A stretch of DNA of 32,028 nucleotides from Lishizhenia sp. (GTDB lineage: Bacteria; Bacteroidota; Bacteroidia; Flavobacteriales_D; Crocinitomicaceae), in NCBI GenBank assembly GCA_007117355.1, contig SKGS01000251.1, positions 1 through 32,028 on the forward strand. The letters are read 5' to 3'. The notes beneath the pieces are model-generated. The model saw nothing but the letters and a program-made list of their open reading frames with translations, had not been told where the DNA came from and ran no database searches. The position numbers and the translations under genes are program-made. Shown in pieces: positions 24,586-32,028 of the stretch; the first letter of the stretch is position 1; every line of letters begins with the position of its first letter.

Positions 24586-24601
24586 AATTACCTTGGTAAT
24601 T
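24586..24601. promoter_or_regulatory. Operator-like palindrome AATTACC-TT-GGTAATT at the fba promoter
   Basis: A 7-bp inverted repeat with a 2-nt centre overlaps the likely -33 element (24599-24602) of the fba promoter. That placement is where a dimeric regulator would block or help RNA polymerase. The regulator is unknown. The rest of 24450-24585 is AT-rich with nothing recognisable. Confidence 0.4.
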
Positions 24602-24631
24602 GTATTACTAGAAACAATTTTACTACTTTTG
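24599..24631 (+). promoter_or_regulatory. Candidate promoter of fba
   Basis: ATTG (24599-24602) and a perfect TACTTTTG (24624-24631) are separated by 21 bp. The -7 box ends 19 nt before the fba ATG, the same distance as for serS and accD. Confidence 0.6.
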
Positions 24632-24650
24632 ACCTTAAAAACTATATATT

Positions 24651-25718
24651 ATGTCACATGGAATAAAGCCTGGGGTTGCAACAGGTGATGAAGTACAAAA
24701 AATATTCAAACTGGCTAAGGAAAAAGGCTTTGCAATGCCAGCAGTTAATGTTGTCGGTAACAATTCTATAAATGCTTGTTTAGAAACTGCGGCAAAACTA
24801 AACGCACCAATAATTATTCAATTTTCGAATGGAGGCGGATTGTTTAACGCTGGTAAATCATTATCCAATGAAGCAGAAAAAGCGGCAATAGCAGGAACAA
24901 TTGCTGGTGCTCGTCATATTCAAGTGATGGCAGAACTTTATGGAGCAACCGTAATTCTTCATACCGATCATTGTGCGAAGAAATTGTTGCCTTGGATAGA
25001 TGGTTTATTGGATGAAAGTGAAAAAGAATTTCAACGAACAGGAAAACCATTATTTAGTTCTCACATGATTGATCTTTCGGAAGAGCCTTTGGAGGAGAAT
25101 ATCGAAATTTGCAAACGATATTTAGAGAGAATGTCTAAAATGGGTATGACCTTAGAAATCGAATTAGGCATCACAGGCGGAGAAGAAGACGGAGTGGACA
25201 ATACAGACGTTGATAGTTCTAAACTATACACTCAACCAGAAGAAGTCGCTTATGCTTATGAAGAATTAAACAAAATAAGTAACCGATTCACCGTGGCTGC
25301 TGCTTTTGGAAATGTACACGGCGTTTACAAACCGGGAAATGTAAAATTAACTCCAGTTATCCTGAAAAATTCTCAGACGTATATTCAAGAGAAGTTCAAT
25401 ACAGGTCATAATCCAGTTGACTTTGTATTCCACGGAGGTTCAGGCTCTACTTTTGAAGAAATTCGTGAGTCTATCGGTTATGGTGTAGTAAAAATGAACT
25501 TAGATACGGATATGCAGTTTGCTTTCTCATCTGGTGTTAGAGATTATATCACTGAAAACATTGATTTCTTAAAAACGCAAATAGGAAATCCAAATGGAGA
25601 AGATGAGCCAAACAAAAAATATTACGATCCAAGAAAATGGCTTAGAAAAGGAGAGGAAGCATTTGTAAATCGTCTCACAAAGTCATTTGAAGATTTAAAT
25701 AATGTAAATACTTTGTAA
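24651..25718 (+). CDS. fbaA: Class II fructose-bisphosphate aldolase
   Basis: This zinc-dependent aldolase interconverts fructose 1,6-bisphosphate with dihydroxyacetone phosphate and glyceraldehyde 3-phosphate. The 355-residue protein has the catalytic aspartate and zinc ligand in HTDHC (D106, H107), and zinc ligands H223 (VHGVYKPG) and H261 (FHGGSGS); each is offset by three from the E. coli FbaA positions, so the type IIA fold is conserved throughout. It is preceded by its own promoter and a possible operator, and lies after pfkA, which makes its substrate. accD follows after 54 bp, with a separate -7 box. Confidence 0.97.
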   Translation: MSHGIKPGVATGDEVQKIFKLAKEKGFAMPAVNVVGNNSINACLETAAKLNAPIIIQFSNGGGLFNAGKSLSNEAEKAAIAGTIAGARHIQVMAELYGATVILHTDHCAKKLLPWIDGLLDESEKEFQRTGKPLFSSHMIDLSEEPLEENIEICKRYLERMSKMGMTLEIELGITGGEEDGVDNTDVDSSKLYTQPEEVAYAYEELNKISNRFTVAAAFGNVHGVYKPGNVKLTPVILKNSQTYIQEKFNTGHNPVDFVFHGGSGSTFEEIRESIGYGVVKMNLDTDMQFAFSSGVRDYITENIDFLKTQIGNPNGEDEPNKKYYDPRKWLRKGEEAFVNRLTKSFEDLNNVNTL

Positions 25719-25745
25719 GCTGGAATTAGTTTTAGTATTTTTAAA

Positions 25746-25753
25746 TAAATTTG
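25746..25753 (+). promoter_or_regulatory. Candidate -7 element (TAAATTTG) of accD
   Basis: A perfect TAnnTTTG box ends 19 nt before the accD ATG. The nearest upstream TTTG (25712-25715) is 30 bp away, too far for a normal -33 element, so the box may only boost readthrough from fba. Confidence 0.4.
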
Positions 25754-25772
25754 ACGAAACTAAATAAATTAT

Positions 25773-26618
25773 ATGGGTTGGTTTAAACGAAAGACAGAAG
25801 GAATCACCACCTCCACAAAGGATAAAAAAGAAACACCAGAAGGACTTTGGTATAAATGTCCCAAGTGTCAAACTGTGGTTACTACTGAAGATCACGCTAA
25901 GAACTCTTACGTTTGTGACCGATGTAGTTTTCATGAAAGAATCGGTTCAGAAGAATATTTTCAATTGCTTTTTGATGATGGAAAATACAGAGAGTTAGAC
26001 AAACGTTTATCTTCTGCTGATCCGTTAAAATTTGAAGACACGAAAAAATATACTGATCGTGTGAAGGAAACACAGAGCAAAACGGGTCTTGTAGATGCTA
26101 TTCGCACGGCATATGGAAAAATAGATGGTCAAGATATTGTTATTGCCGCTATGGACTTTAAGTTTATCGGTGGTTCGCTCGGTTCTGTTATGGGCGAAAA
26201 AATAGCAAGAGCAATTGATAAAGCCATTAAAATGAAAGCTCCTTTTATGATTATTTCTAAATCAGGGGGAGCTAGAATGATGGAAGCAGGACTTTCGTTG
26301 ATGCAAATGGCAAAAGTCAGCGCTAAGCTTAATTTATTGTCTGAGGCTAAACTGCCGTATATTTCGTTTCTCACCGACCCAACAACAGGGGGAGTTACGG
26401 CTTCTTTTGCAATGCTAGGTGATATTAATATTTCTGAACCAGATGCTTTAATTGCATTTGCTGGTCCACGCGTAGTAAAGGAAACAATTGGTAGAGATTT
26501 ACCCGCTGGATTTCAACGCTCAGAATTCGTTTTAGAACACGGTTTCTTGGATTATATCGTAGAACGAACAAGATTGAAAGAAGAATTATCGAAATCTATA
26601 AAATTGTTTATGAATTAA
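25773..26618 (+). CDS. accD: Acetyl-CoA carboxylase carboxyltransferase subunit beta
   Basis: AccD, with AccA, transfers the carboxyl group from carboxybiotin to acetyl-CoA to make malonyl-CoA, the first committed step of fatty acid synthesis. The 281-residue protein has the N-terminal four-cysteine zinc ribbon (C29, C32, C48, C51) and the crotonase-like core with [18 protein letters not shown], the oxyanion/acyl-CoA region [17 protein letters not shown], and [14 protein letters not shown]. Length is normal. accA is not in this window, so the subunits are encoded apart. A terminator follows 49 bp after the stop. Confidence 0.97.
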   Translation: MGWFKRKTEGITTSTKDKKETPEGLWYKCPKCQTVVTTEDHAKNSYVCDRCSFHERIGSEEYFQLLFDDGKYRELDKRLSSADPLKFEDTKKYTDRVKETQSKTGLVDAIRTAYGKIDGQDIVIAAMDFKFIGGSLGSVMGEKIARAIDKAIKMKAPFMIISKSGGARMMEAGLSLMQMAKVSAKLNLLSEAKLPYISFLTDPTTGGVTASFAMLGDINISEPDALIAFAGPRVVKETIGRDLPAGFQRSEFVLEHGFLDYIVERTRLKEELSKSIKLFMN

Positions 26619-26667
26619 TCTTTAATATATCACAAAGCAACCAAGACTTTAAAGAGCTTTTGACATA

Positions 26668-26705
26668 TTAAAAAAGGGAATCGAGCTATCGAATCCCTTT
26701 TTTAA
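26668..26705 (+). terminator. Intrinsic terminator after accD
   Basis: TTAAAAAAGGGAATCGA pairs with TCGAATCCCTTTTTTAA around a GCTA loop, with one A-A mismatch in the stem. The A-run and T-run flanks suit termination in the plus direction and weakly in the reverse. Confidence 0.9.
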
Positions 26706-26751
26706 TTTTATGATTAATAAAAATTAGCACGATAATTGTTATATTAGTATC

Positions 26752-27834
26752 ATGAAAAAAATAACAAGCTTTTTAACTGTCTTTTTTGTTTCTTTTTTAA
26801 CCATCGCACAAGATGTATTTCCTTACATAGATAATATTGGCTACATGCGAAGTTTTCAGCATGGAAGAAATGTTCAAGTAGAGTATTTACGACCTAACCA
26901 TGTGGAATTCTCTGAGAAAATAATAGCTTTTATTGACAACAAAAATGATTTTTTCATCTTTGATGGACAAAAGAAAGAGCTTATTTCGAACATGGTTAAC
27001 GGTTATCAAATCGGTTACAATATTTGTGCATGGAACACTGGACCAATTGTTTCAGTTTGGGATTCAGGAAAAAAACAAACCTTAACTCATTTTGGCGGAA
27101 CGTATATGGTTTCGGACAGCCTTGTCGTATTTGAAGATTTGAGAGATAACGCTATTCGAGCATATTATAATGATAGTATTTATGATTTGTTTTATAGCGT
27201 GGAAAGACCAATGTTCCCGCAAGCTGTGGGGAGTAATTCCGTAGCATTTGTAGGGAACGGCAACGTGCATTTCACTTTTATTAGTGGACAAATTGTCGAA
27301 GTTGGTGTAATTAACGACCCTGTAAGATATGAGCCGGGTGCTAATAAAATAGCCTTTAATGACCCTTTTCATCAATCCTTTGCTGTTGCTCATAAAGACG
27401 AGGTAGTGGATGTTGAGTCAATTATGGTACATGATTATAAAGCAGGTTGGGATATTGTCGTTTACAGAGACTTGAATAAAAACCTTTTTTGTTATAAAGA
27501 TGGTGAAATCAAAGAGTTAAGTAACTTCTCTGCTCGATGGTTTGAAGTTTTTAGAGACATGGTAGTTTGGAACGAGGCAGGTGTGTTTTTCTGCTATAAT
27601 GGTGTTCAGGTGTATGAAATAGCCAATTATATTCCAGAAGAATACTATATTCGAGATGGCATAGTGGCCTTTCGAAATCTAAATGGAGGAGTTTCTGTTT
27701 TTGATAGAGGAGAAGTGAAAATTGTTTCCAATCTGCAAAATGCACCTTTCACTGTTAATGGTCGTTCAGTTCGAGTTCAGGTGAATCGCGGAAACTTTTT
27801 GTTCTACAAAGACGGAGAAACACATAGTTTGTAG
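26752..27834 (+). CDS. Secreted beta-propeller-like protein of unknown function
   Basis: A 360-residue protein with a signal peptide ending TIAQ (about residue 20). The mature part consists of repeated units of about 45 residues, each pairing a 'V/IxVW/FxD' strand with a 'xFxxxGxxxxL' strand (for example IIAFIDNKNDFFIFDGQKK, DMVVWNEAGVFFCYNGVQV, GIVAFRNLNGGVSVFDRGE). This suggests a beta-propeller of six or seven blades. No catalytic motif or sorting domain is visible. It could bind or scaffold a surface ligand; I do not recognise a named family. It is separated by 166 bp from the four-gene run that follows. Confidence 0.72.
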   Translation: MKKITSFLTVFFVSFLTIAQDVFPYIDNIGYMRSFQHGRNVQVEYLRPNHVEFSEKIIAFIDNKNDFFIFDGQKKELISNMVNGYQIGYNICAWNTGPIVSVWDSGKKQTLTHFGGTYMVSDSLVVFEDLRDNAIRAYYNDSIYDLFYSVERPMFPQAVGSNSVAFVGNGNVHFTFISGQIVEVGVINDPVRYEPGANKIAFNDPFHQSFAVAHKDEVVDVESIMVHDYKAGWDIVVYRDLNKNLFCYKDGEIKELSNFSARWFEVFRDMVVWNEAGVFFCYNGVQVYEIANYIPEEYYIRDGIVAFRNLNGGVSVFDRGEVKIVSNLQNAPFTVNGRSVRVQVNRGNFLFYKDGETHSL

Positions 27835-27942
27835 AAACTTTGTAACCATTTTTAAATAGACTTCAGTTTTCAAACATGCTCGAAATTTCTCTGCTTTACA
27901 TTTAATCAGCAATTAAGTTAAGTACATTTTAAAGAAAAAATA

Positions 27943-27969
27943 TTGAAACTCTTTTTTTTATTAATTTCG
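27943..27969 (+). promoter_or_regulatory. Candidate promoter of the four-gene envelope operon
   Basis: TTG (27943-27945) and TAATTTCG (27962-27969, 7 of 8 bases) have a 16-bp spacer, slightly short. The box ends 31 nt before the ATG at 28001. Confidence 0.35.
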
Positions 27970-28000
27970 TGCAAATTTTAACAAATATATACACTTTTTA

Positions 28001-28684
28001 ATGAAGCTCAAAGGCTTTCTACTAGCATCCATTTTATTTTGCATCCATGCTGCTTGGGCGCAAACAGAGCCTAAGGTCGTAGTATTTGACGATAATGAAG
28101 GTAGAAGTCAAGCTAAATCCATTTTTGATCACGCAGAAAATGTTTTTAAGTTTGGTTTTTCAGAAGTATCAAGAGGTGATTTCTCTTTTTATTATGAACG
28201 TCATTTGTTTCGACATGTATCTGTTGAATTAGGTTTGGGCAGAACATTTGTTGATTACATGGGGACAATTTATAATACGGCTCCTGTTCCATTTAACGAT
28301 AACAGAAGAAACAGTGATTTAGGTTTAAGTTATTCGTTGAGCACGCGTATTTACTTTTATGAACCAATGGAAGGTTGGTACGTTGATTTTTCTTTTAAAC
28401 AAAGAAAATACAATTGGGAATACTACCATAGCAATATTAATCAAACGGCTTTTGAAATGGACGAAGTTTATGCTAGCGAAAGTCATCGCTTGAGAATGCC
28501 TGGTATTTCTATAGGTTCTTTATTCTATTTATCTGATCATTTAGCTGGAGAGCTACATGCGGGAGTTCGACATAGAAGCGATGAATTGACCAGGTATTCA
28601 ATGACTCAAGGAGATTATAGAGTATTTGAAACAGAACCTCAATTCATAGCTTTTTTTGGATTTAAATTAGCATACATTTTTTAA
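28001..28684 (+). CDS. Outer-membrane beta-barrel-like protein, paralogue 1
   Basis: A 227-residue exported protein with a signal peptide ending AWAQ (about residue 20). The mature part alternates polar and aromatic residues in strands of barrel type (FSFYYERHLFRHVSVELGLG, WYVDFSFKQRKYNW, FIAFFGFKLAYIF) and ends in an aromatic residue, as outer-membrane barrels do. A 'GDFSFYYERHL' core is shared with the paralogues at 30288 and 30948. The function is unknown; an outer-membrane anchor or small pore is possible. It heads a run of four genes with gaps of 14, 8 and 3 bp. Confidence 0.75.
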   Translation: MKLKGFLLASILFCIHAAWAQTEPKVVVFDDNEGRSQAKSIFDHAENVFKFGFSEVSRGDFSFYYERHLFRHVSVELGLGRTFVDYMGTIYNTAPVPFNDNRRNSDLGLSYSLSTRIYFYEPMEGWYVDFSFKQRKYNWEYYHSNINQTAFEMDEVYASESHRLRMPGISIGSLFYLSDHLAGELHAGVRHRSDELTRYSMTQGDYRVFETEPQFIAFFGFKLAYIF

Positions 28685-28698
28685 TTATATACACAACC

Positions 28699-30279
28699 AT
28701 GAAAAACACTTTTTATTTTTTATTTTCCCTGTTAATCTTAGGATTTACAAATTTTTCTCTAAGCCAGAATATTGAAATTTACAAAGGGCAAGAACTTTCT
28801 GCTCGCCAATTTGGAAGCTCAACGTCCGTGCTTTATCATAACGATAATGAAACGGTAACTTTTGATGTTAAAACGAAAGCTATAGGAAGATCCTCCTTTC
28901 AGATATCTATTTTTGATAATAGGCTAAACTTAGTGCAATCAAATGAGCTTGAATTTCCTAATAAGGACATGAAGTATGAAAGAATTCTTGAAATAAAAGG
29001 GAAGATGTTTCTTTTCATGACAACATACGATAGAAATGAAAAAACAACAACACTATACGGCACAACTGTTAACAAACATGCTCAAATGGGAGGTAAAGTT
29101 TACGAATTAGGTGTTTTTGATGCCAAATCGAAGAGAAATAATGTTTCGTTCAACTTCAGCAATAATGAAGATTCAACAAAAATTTTGGTTTCTATTCTTC
29201 CATCCTATGAAAGAACGGAGAAACAATCAGTTCGCTTCCTAACGTATAATATGGATTTTATGGAGTTGGAAAATTTAGAATTTCAATTCCCTTATTTAGA
29301 TAGAGACTTTAAACTAGATAAAGTGTTAATGGATAGGTTTGAAAACATTCACATCCTAGGAATCACCACGAAAAGAGAAAAATCGTCTATTTTTAAACCA
29401 CAAGACCGAACGGCAAGCTTATACAGTTATTACAAGGGAGCGAGTGAATTAAAAGAGTATAAAATCGGTATCGATGAGGAAGAAGGAGAATACCTCAACC
29501 AAATTACATTAGGAACAGATAAAAATGGTCTTTTGCATTGTGCTGGTTTCTATTCTGATAATAGATTTCCTACTATGAAAGGAATTTTTGTATTTACTTT
29601 AGACTTGGAAACTCAAAGTATTAAAAATGTAAAGTCACAACAGTTTACTGAAGACTTTATTAATCAATTTCTAACGGAGAGACAACAGAAAAGAAAAGAA
29701 CGTGCAAAAGATAGAGGTAAAGATAAGTTTAGTGAATTAAACAACCTTGTGGTTCGCGATTTACTTTGGAAAGAAGGTGGAGGTTTTTATTTCATAGCGG
29801 AATACTATTATTATTATGTTACAACTAACCATAATGCACAAACAGGTGCTACAACATATACGCATCATTATAACTACAGAGATATAATGGTTGCTGATGT
29901 AAAAGAAGATAATTCAGTAAATTGGTTGGCCAGAATTCCTAAAATTCAGAATACGGTAAATGATGGAGGACGTTTTTCTGGAATTGCATACCTGCTTACA
30001 GGTGATAATACTTTGAATATTATTTTCAATGACCATGCGAATAATGCAAATGTGATTAACCCGCCGAAACGATTAAATTTCAATATTAGAAAAGGAGTAA
30101 CTGTTTTAGTACAAATTGATAAAGACGGAAACAATCCTATCAAAATGCCTTTAATTTCTAATAAAAAAGAAAGGTATATTTTAGCCCCAAAAAGATTTGC
30201 ATCGAAAACAAGTAATGAATTAGTAATGATTGCTACACGTGGAAAGAAATTTCGATTTATGCGAATTGCTTTTAAATAA
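28699..30279 (+). CDS. Large secreted protein of unknown function
   Basis: A 526-residue exported protein with a signal peptide ending LSLSQ (about residue 23). The mature part reads as repeated beta-strand units, some resembling propeller blades (MFLFMTTYDRNEKTTTLYG, HILGITTKREK, LLHCAGFYSDNRF). It is interrupted by a strongly basic, helical insert (ERQQKRKERAKDRGKDK) and a tyrosine run YYYYYV. No known catalytic motif or C-terminal type IX sorting domain was seen. Sitting between barrel-like paralogues, 14 bp after the first and 8 bp before the second, it may be a surface partner. I do not recognise the family. Confidence 0.7.
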   Translation: MKNTFYFLFSLLILGFTNFSLSQNIEIYKGQELSARQFGSSTSVLYHNDNETVTFDVKTKAIGRSSFQISIFDNRLNLVQSNELEFPNKDMKYERILEIKGKMFLFMTTYDRNEKTTTLYGTTVNKHAQMGGKVYELGVFDAKSKRNNVSFNFSNNEDSTKILVSILPSYERTEKQSVRFLTYNMDFMELENLEFQFPYLDRDFKLDKVLMDRFENIHILGITTKREKSSIFKPQDRTASLYSYYKGASELKEYKIGIDEEEGEYLNQITLGTDKNGLLHCAGFYSDNRFPTMKGIFVFTLDLETQSIKNVKSQQFTEDFINQFLTERQQKRKERAKDRGKDKFSELNNLVVRDLLWKEGGGFYFIAEYYYYYVTTNHNAQTGATTYTHHYNYRDIMVADVKEDNSVNWLARIPKIQNTVNDGGRFSGIAYLLTGDNTLNIIFNDHANNANVINPPKRLNFNIRKGVTVLVQIDKDGNNPIKMPLISNKKERYILAPKRFASKTSNELVMIATRGKKFRFMRIAFK

Positions 30280-30287
30280 TCCTGAAA

Positions 30288-30944
30288 ATGAAAGGCCTTA
30301 CATTTGCAATTTTAGTATGTTTTTTCTTCCAATTTGGAATTAGTCTTTCACAAACGATTGTAAAGACTGTTGATCCAAATGATGAATCTGTGATAGACCC
30401 TGTATTCAATTTGAAAGAAAAAGACGCCAATAAAGCAATAACTTTCAATATATTATCTGGCGTAAGAGGAGATTATAGTATTTATCTAGAGCATAGGATA
30501 AATAAATTAATTTCAGCCGACTTTAGCGTTGGTGTAACAACCCATGATTATTTATGGTCAGTATTTAACCAAGATTATACTGTATTTCAAGTTGATAGGA
30601 TTTCAGATTATAACCCCAATTTGTCTTTGTCAGCTGGGATTCGATTTTATGGCGATAAAGTTTTTCGCGGGTTTTATGTGGCTCCGCAAATTATTTATAG
30701 AAACTACACTATGCCAGGACCAAGCTCTGCAAACAACCCAATTATTAAACGAAAGAATACCGTAACGCGTGTAGCCTTTGGTTTATCCAGTCTTTCATCA
30801 GGTCGTTTTTATGTGGATGGAGGGCTGGCAATAGGATATGCTAATAACCTACACGAAAATTTACAAGCGTTTAAATGGGAGTCAAATAGACAAGTGACTA
30901 TTCATGCAGACTTTTATTTTAGACTTGGCGTTTTATTAAAGTAA
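30288..30944 (+). CDS. Outer-membrane beta-barrel-like protein, paralogue 2
   Basis: A 218-residue exported protein with a signal peptide ending SLSQ (about residue 22). The mature part begins with about 35 polar residues, then shows barrel-like strands, with the core GDYSIYLEHRINKLISADFS matching the equivalent 'GDFSFYYERHLFRHVSVELG' of the protein at 28001. Other likely strands are LSLSAGIRFYG, GFYVAPQIIYRNY and GRFYVDGGLAIGY. It ends in K rather than an aromatic residue, a mild departure from barrel rules. Probably outer membrane; function unknown. It is 3 bp from the next paralogue. Confidence 0.72.
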   Translation: MKGLTFAILVCFFFQFGISLSQTIVKTVDPNDESVIDPVFNLKEKDANKAITFNILSGVRGDYSIYLEHRINKLISADFSVGVTTHDYLWSVFNQDYTVFQVDRISDYNPNLSLSAGIRFYGDKVFRGFYVAPQIIYRNYTMPGPSSANNPIIKRKNTVTRVAFGLSSLSSGRFYVDGGLAIGYANNLHENLQAFKWESNRQVTIHADFYFRLGVLLK

Positions 30945-30947
30945 AAT

Positions 30948-31613
30948 ATGAAGAATATAATCTTTTGTTGGTTCGTAATTTATTTGTTTACAAGTAATAC
31001 ACTTGTTGGACAAAACGCTGATGATTATGAAGGTGAAAATATTTTTGAAAGTGAAAAGAAAATTAATACGATTAGAGCGATTGTAAGTTTTGATCTTACA
31101 AAGGCATTTATTGGGGATTATACCCCGAGTTTACTTCTTATTTTTAATCAAAAGTTTGGTGTTGAGTTAGGAGTAGGGATTACCGCTAGAAATAGGGTAG
31201 GAGATTTCTTTTTTGCTCAATCCATGGAGGTTCACGGAGTTAATAGCGATAGATACGAAAGAGATTTATCATACAGTTTTTTCGGAAATGTTCGTTACTT
31301 TATAAATGATGCAAATCGAGATGGTATTTATACAGGACTTGAAATGTTGCACAGACGCAGAACTATTTTTTACCTAGGAAGTAATAACTATCCTCCAGGA
31401 GATGTATCACGAACAGATATATTTGGTAGGATTTTGTTCGGTTATGTATTGGTAAACAAAAGGCTCTCATTCGACTTCAACGCAGGCACTGGCCTTGGAA
31501 TGCACAAAACCAAAACTTACTCTTTCGGCTCAAATAACAATATTGTTGAATCTGAATATTCACTCGCAACTCCCAGATTAACATTTAATGCTAAATTAGG
31601 ATTTGCTTTTTAG
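30948..31613 (+). CDS. Outer-membrane beta-barrel-like protein, paralogue 3
   Basis: A 221-residue exported protein with a signal peptide ending VGQ (about residue 22). An acidic stretch (DDYEGENIFESEKK) precedes the barrel-like part. The core GDYTPSLLLIFNQKFGVELG aligns with the same region of paralogues 1 and 2, and later strands are LSYSFFGNVRYF, LSFDFNAGTGLG and LTFNAKLGFAF, which ends with the C-terminal phenylalanine typical of barrels. The function is unknown. It is the last gene of the run; no clear terminator follows before the repeat region. Confidence 0.73.
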   Translation: MKNIIFCWFVIYLFTSNTLVGQNADDYEGENIFESEKKINTIRAIVSFDLTKAFIGDYTPSLLLIFNQKFGVELGVGITARNRVGDFFFAQSMEVHGVNSDRYERDLSYSFFGNVRYFINDANRDGIYTGLEMLHRRRTIFYLGSNNYPPGDVSRTDIFGRILFGYVLVNKRLSFDFNAGTGLGMHKTKTYSFGSNNNIVESEYSLATPRLTFNAKLGFAF

Positions 31614-31647
31614 AATCCTTCGATCTGCAAATTAAAATACCAATCGG

Positions 31648-32028
31648 CAAATCTAAAATCCCCCAATCCCCCAATCTACAATCCCCCAATCTACAATCCC
31701 TAAATCCACCAATCTAAAATCTTAAAATCACTCGGTCTCCATTGCTGCGTGTCCCTAATTTCTGAATCACATCAATCTCTTGACCTGTCCTAAAATCCTC
31801 CAATCTACAATCCCAAAATCTCCAATCCCAAAATCCACCAATCTACAATCCCAAAATCTCCAATCCCCAAATCTCCAATCCCAAAATCTCCAAATCTCCA
31901 ATCCCCAAATCTACAATCCCAAAATCCTCAAATCTACAATCCTAAAATCCTCCAATCTACAATCCCAAAATCCACCAATCTACAATCCCAAAATCTCCAA
32001 TCCCCAAATCTCCAAATCTCCAATCCCC
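31648..32028. repeat. Degenerate AATCYMCAATCCC-type repeat, almost G-free on the plus strand
   Basis: The region consists of short units of about 10-11 bases such as AATCTACAATCCC, AAAATCTCC and AATCCCCAAATC. G is absent from 31648-31733 and from 31788 to the window end (241 bases). An ordinary spacer sits at about 31734-31787. The units are not in exact register, which suggests slippage. It runs out of the window, so its full length is unknown. No gene is seen here. Confidence 0.8.

Noticed and set aside
31648-32028. CRISPR-like array in the terminal repeat
   Set aside because: Units are about 10 bases, drift in register, and have no unique spacers of uniform length; no cas genes are present.

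Overview
The window is about 32 kb of AT-rich DNA from a Bacteroidota chromosome, most likely Flavobacteriales and possibly near the Crocinitomicaceae/Cryomorphaceae. The lineage rests on gene content (DUF3822 next to rsmD, DUF6702 next to an M1 peptidase, a Glu/Leu/Phe/Val dehydrogenase near anmK, many secreted proteins ending in 'Q' after the signal peptide) and on several sites matching the Bacteroidota promoter consensus (TTTG or TTG, 17-23 bp, TAnnTTTG). Ribosome binding sites are weak or absent, as is usual in this phylum. I see no tRNA or rRNA gene, CRISPR array, insertion sequence or prophage. This is mostly ordinary core chromosome, with a few unusual small elements.

Layout. 1-4.1 kb: the 3' end of an NADP-type glutamate dehydrogenase, an apparent operon of a membrane protein, DUF3822 and rsmD, a tandem universal stress protein, and lemA on the minus strand. 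4.2-8.8 kb (minus): an M1-family metallopeptidase with a DUF6702 protein, then the ATPase and permease of a FecCD/BtuCD-type importer. 9-11 kb (minus): serS and an unrecognised exported protein. 11.2-13.4 kb: an EamA transporter facing an acyl-CoA dehydrogenase across a shared bidirectional terminator. 13.5-18 kb (plus): anmK, a small protein with two four-cysteine modules, a complete glutamate dehydrogenase and an SLC13/DASS anion transporter. 18-20.8 kb: a di-haem cytochrome/DUF3365 lipoprotein, a periplasmic binding lipoprotein that may serve the distant importer, and a zinc-ribbon/PH-like protein. 21-26.6 kb (plus): an O-methyltransferase, threonine aldolase, a lipoprotein, pfkA, a candidate small RNA, class II fructose-bisphosphate aldolase and accD, forming a central carbon and lipid block. 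26.7-31.6 kb (plus): a secreted propeller-like protein, then a tight four-gene run encoding three related outer-membrane-barrel-like proteins around a larger secreted protein. The window ends in a roughly 400 bp degenerate repeat whose plus strand almost lacks G.

The most interesting items are the duplicated cysteine module just upstream of the dehydrogenase, a self-contained promoter-terminator unit between pfkA and fba, three genes whose start codon lies exactly 4 nt after a perfect TAnnTTTG box (possible leaderless mRNAs), and the G-free terminal repeat. Family names come from motif recognition only; no database search was run.
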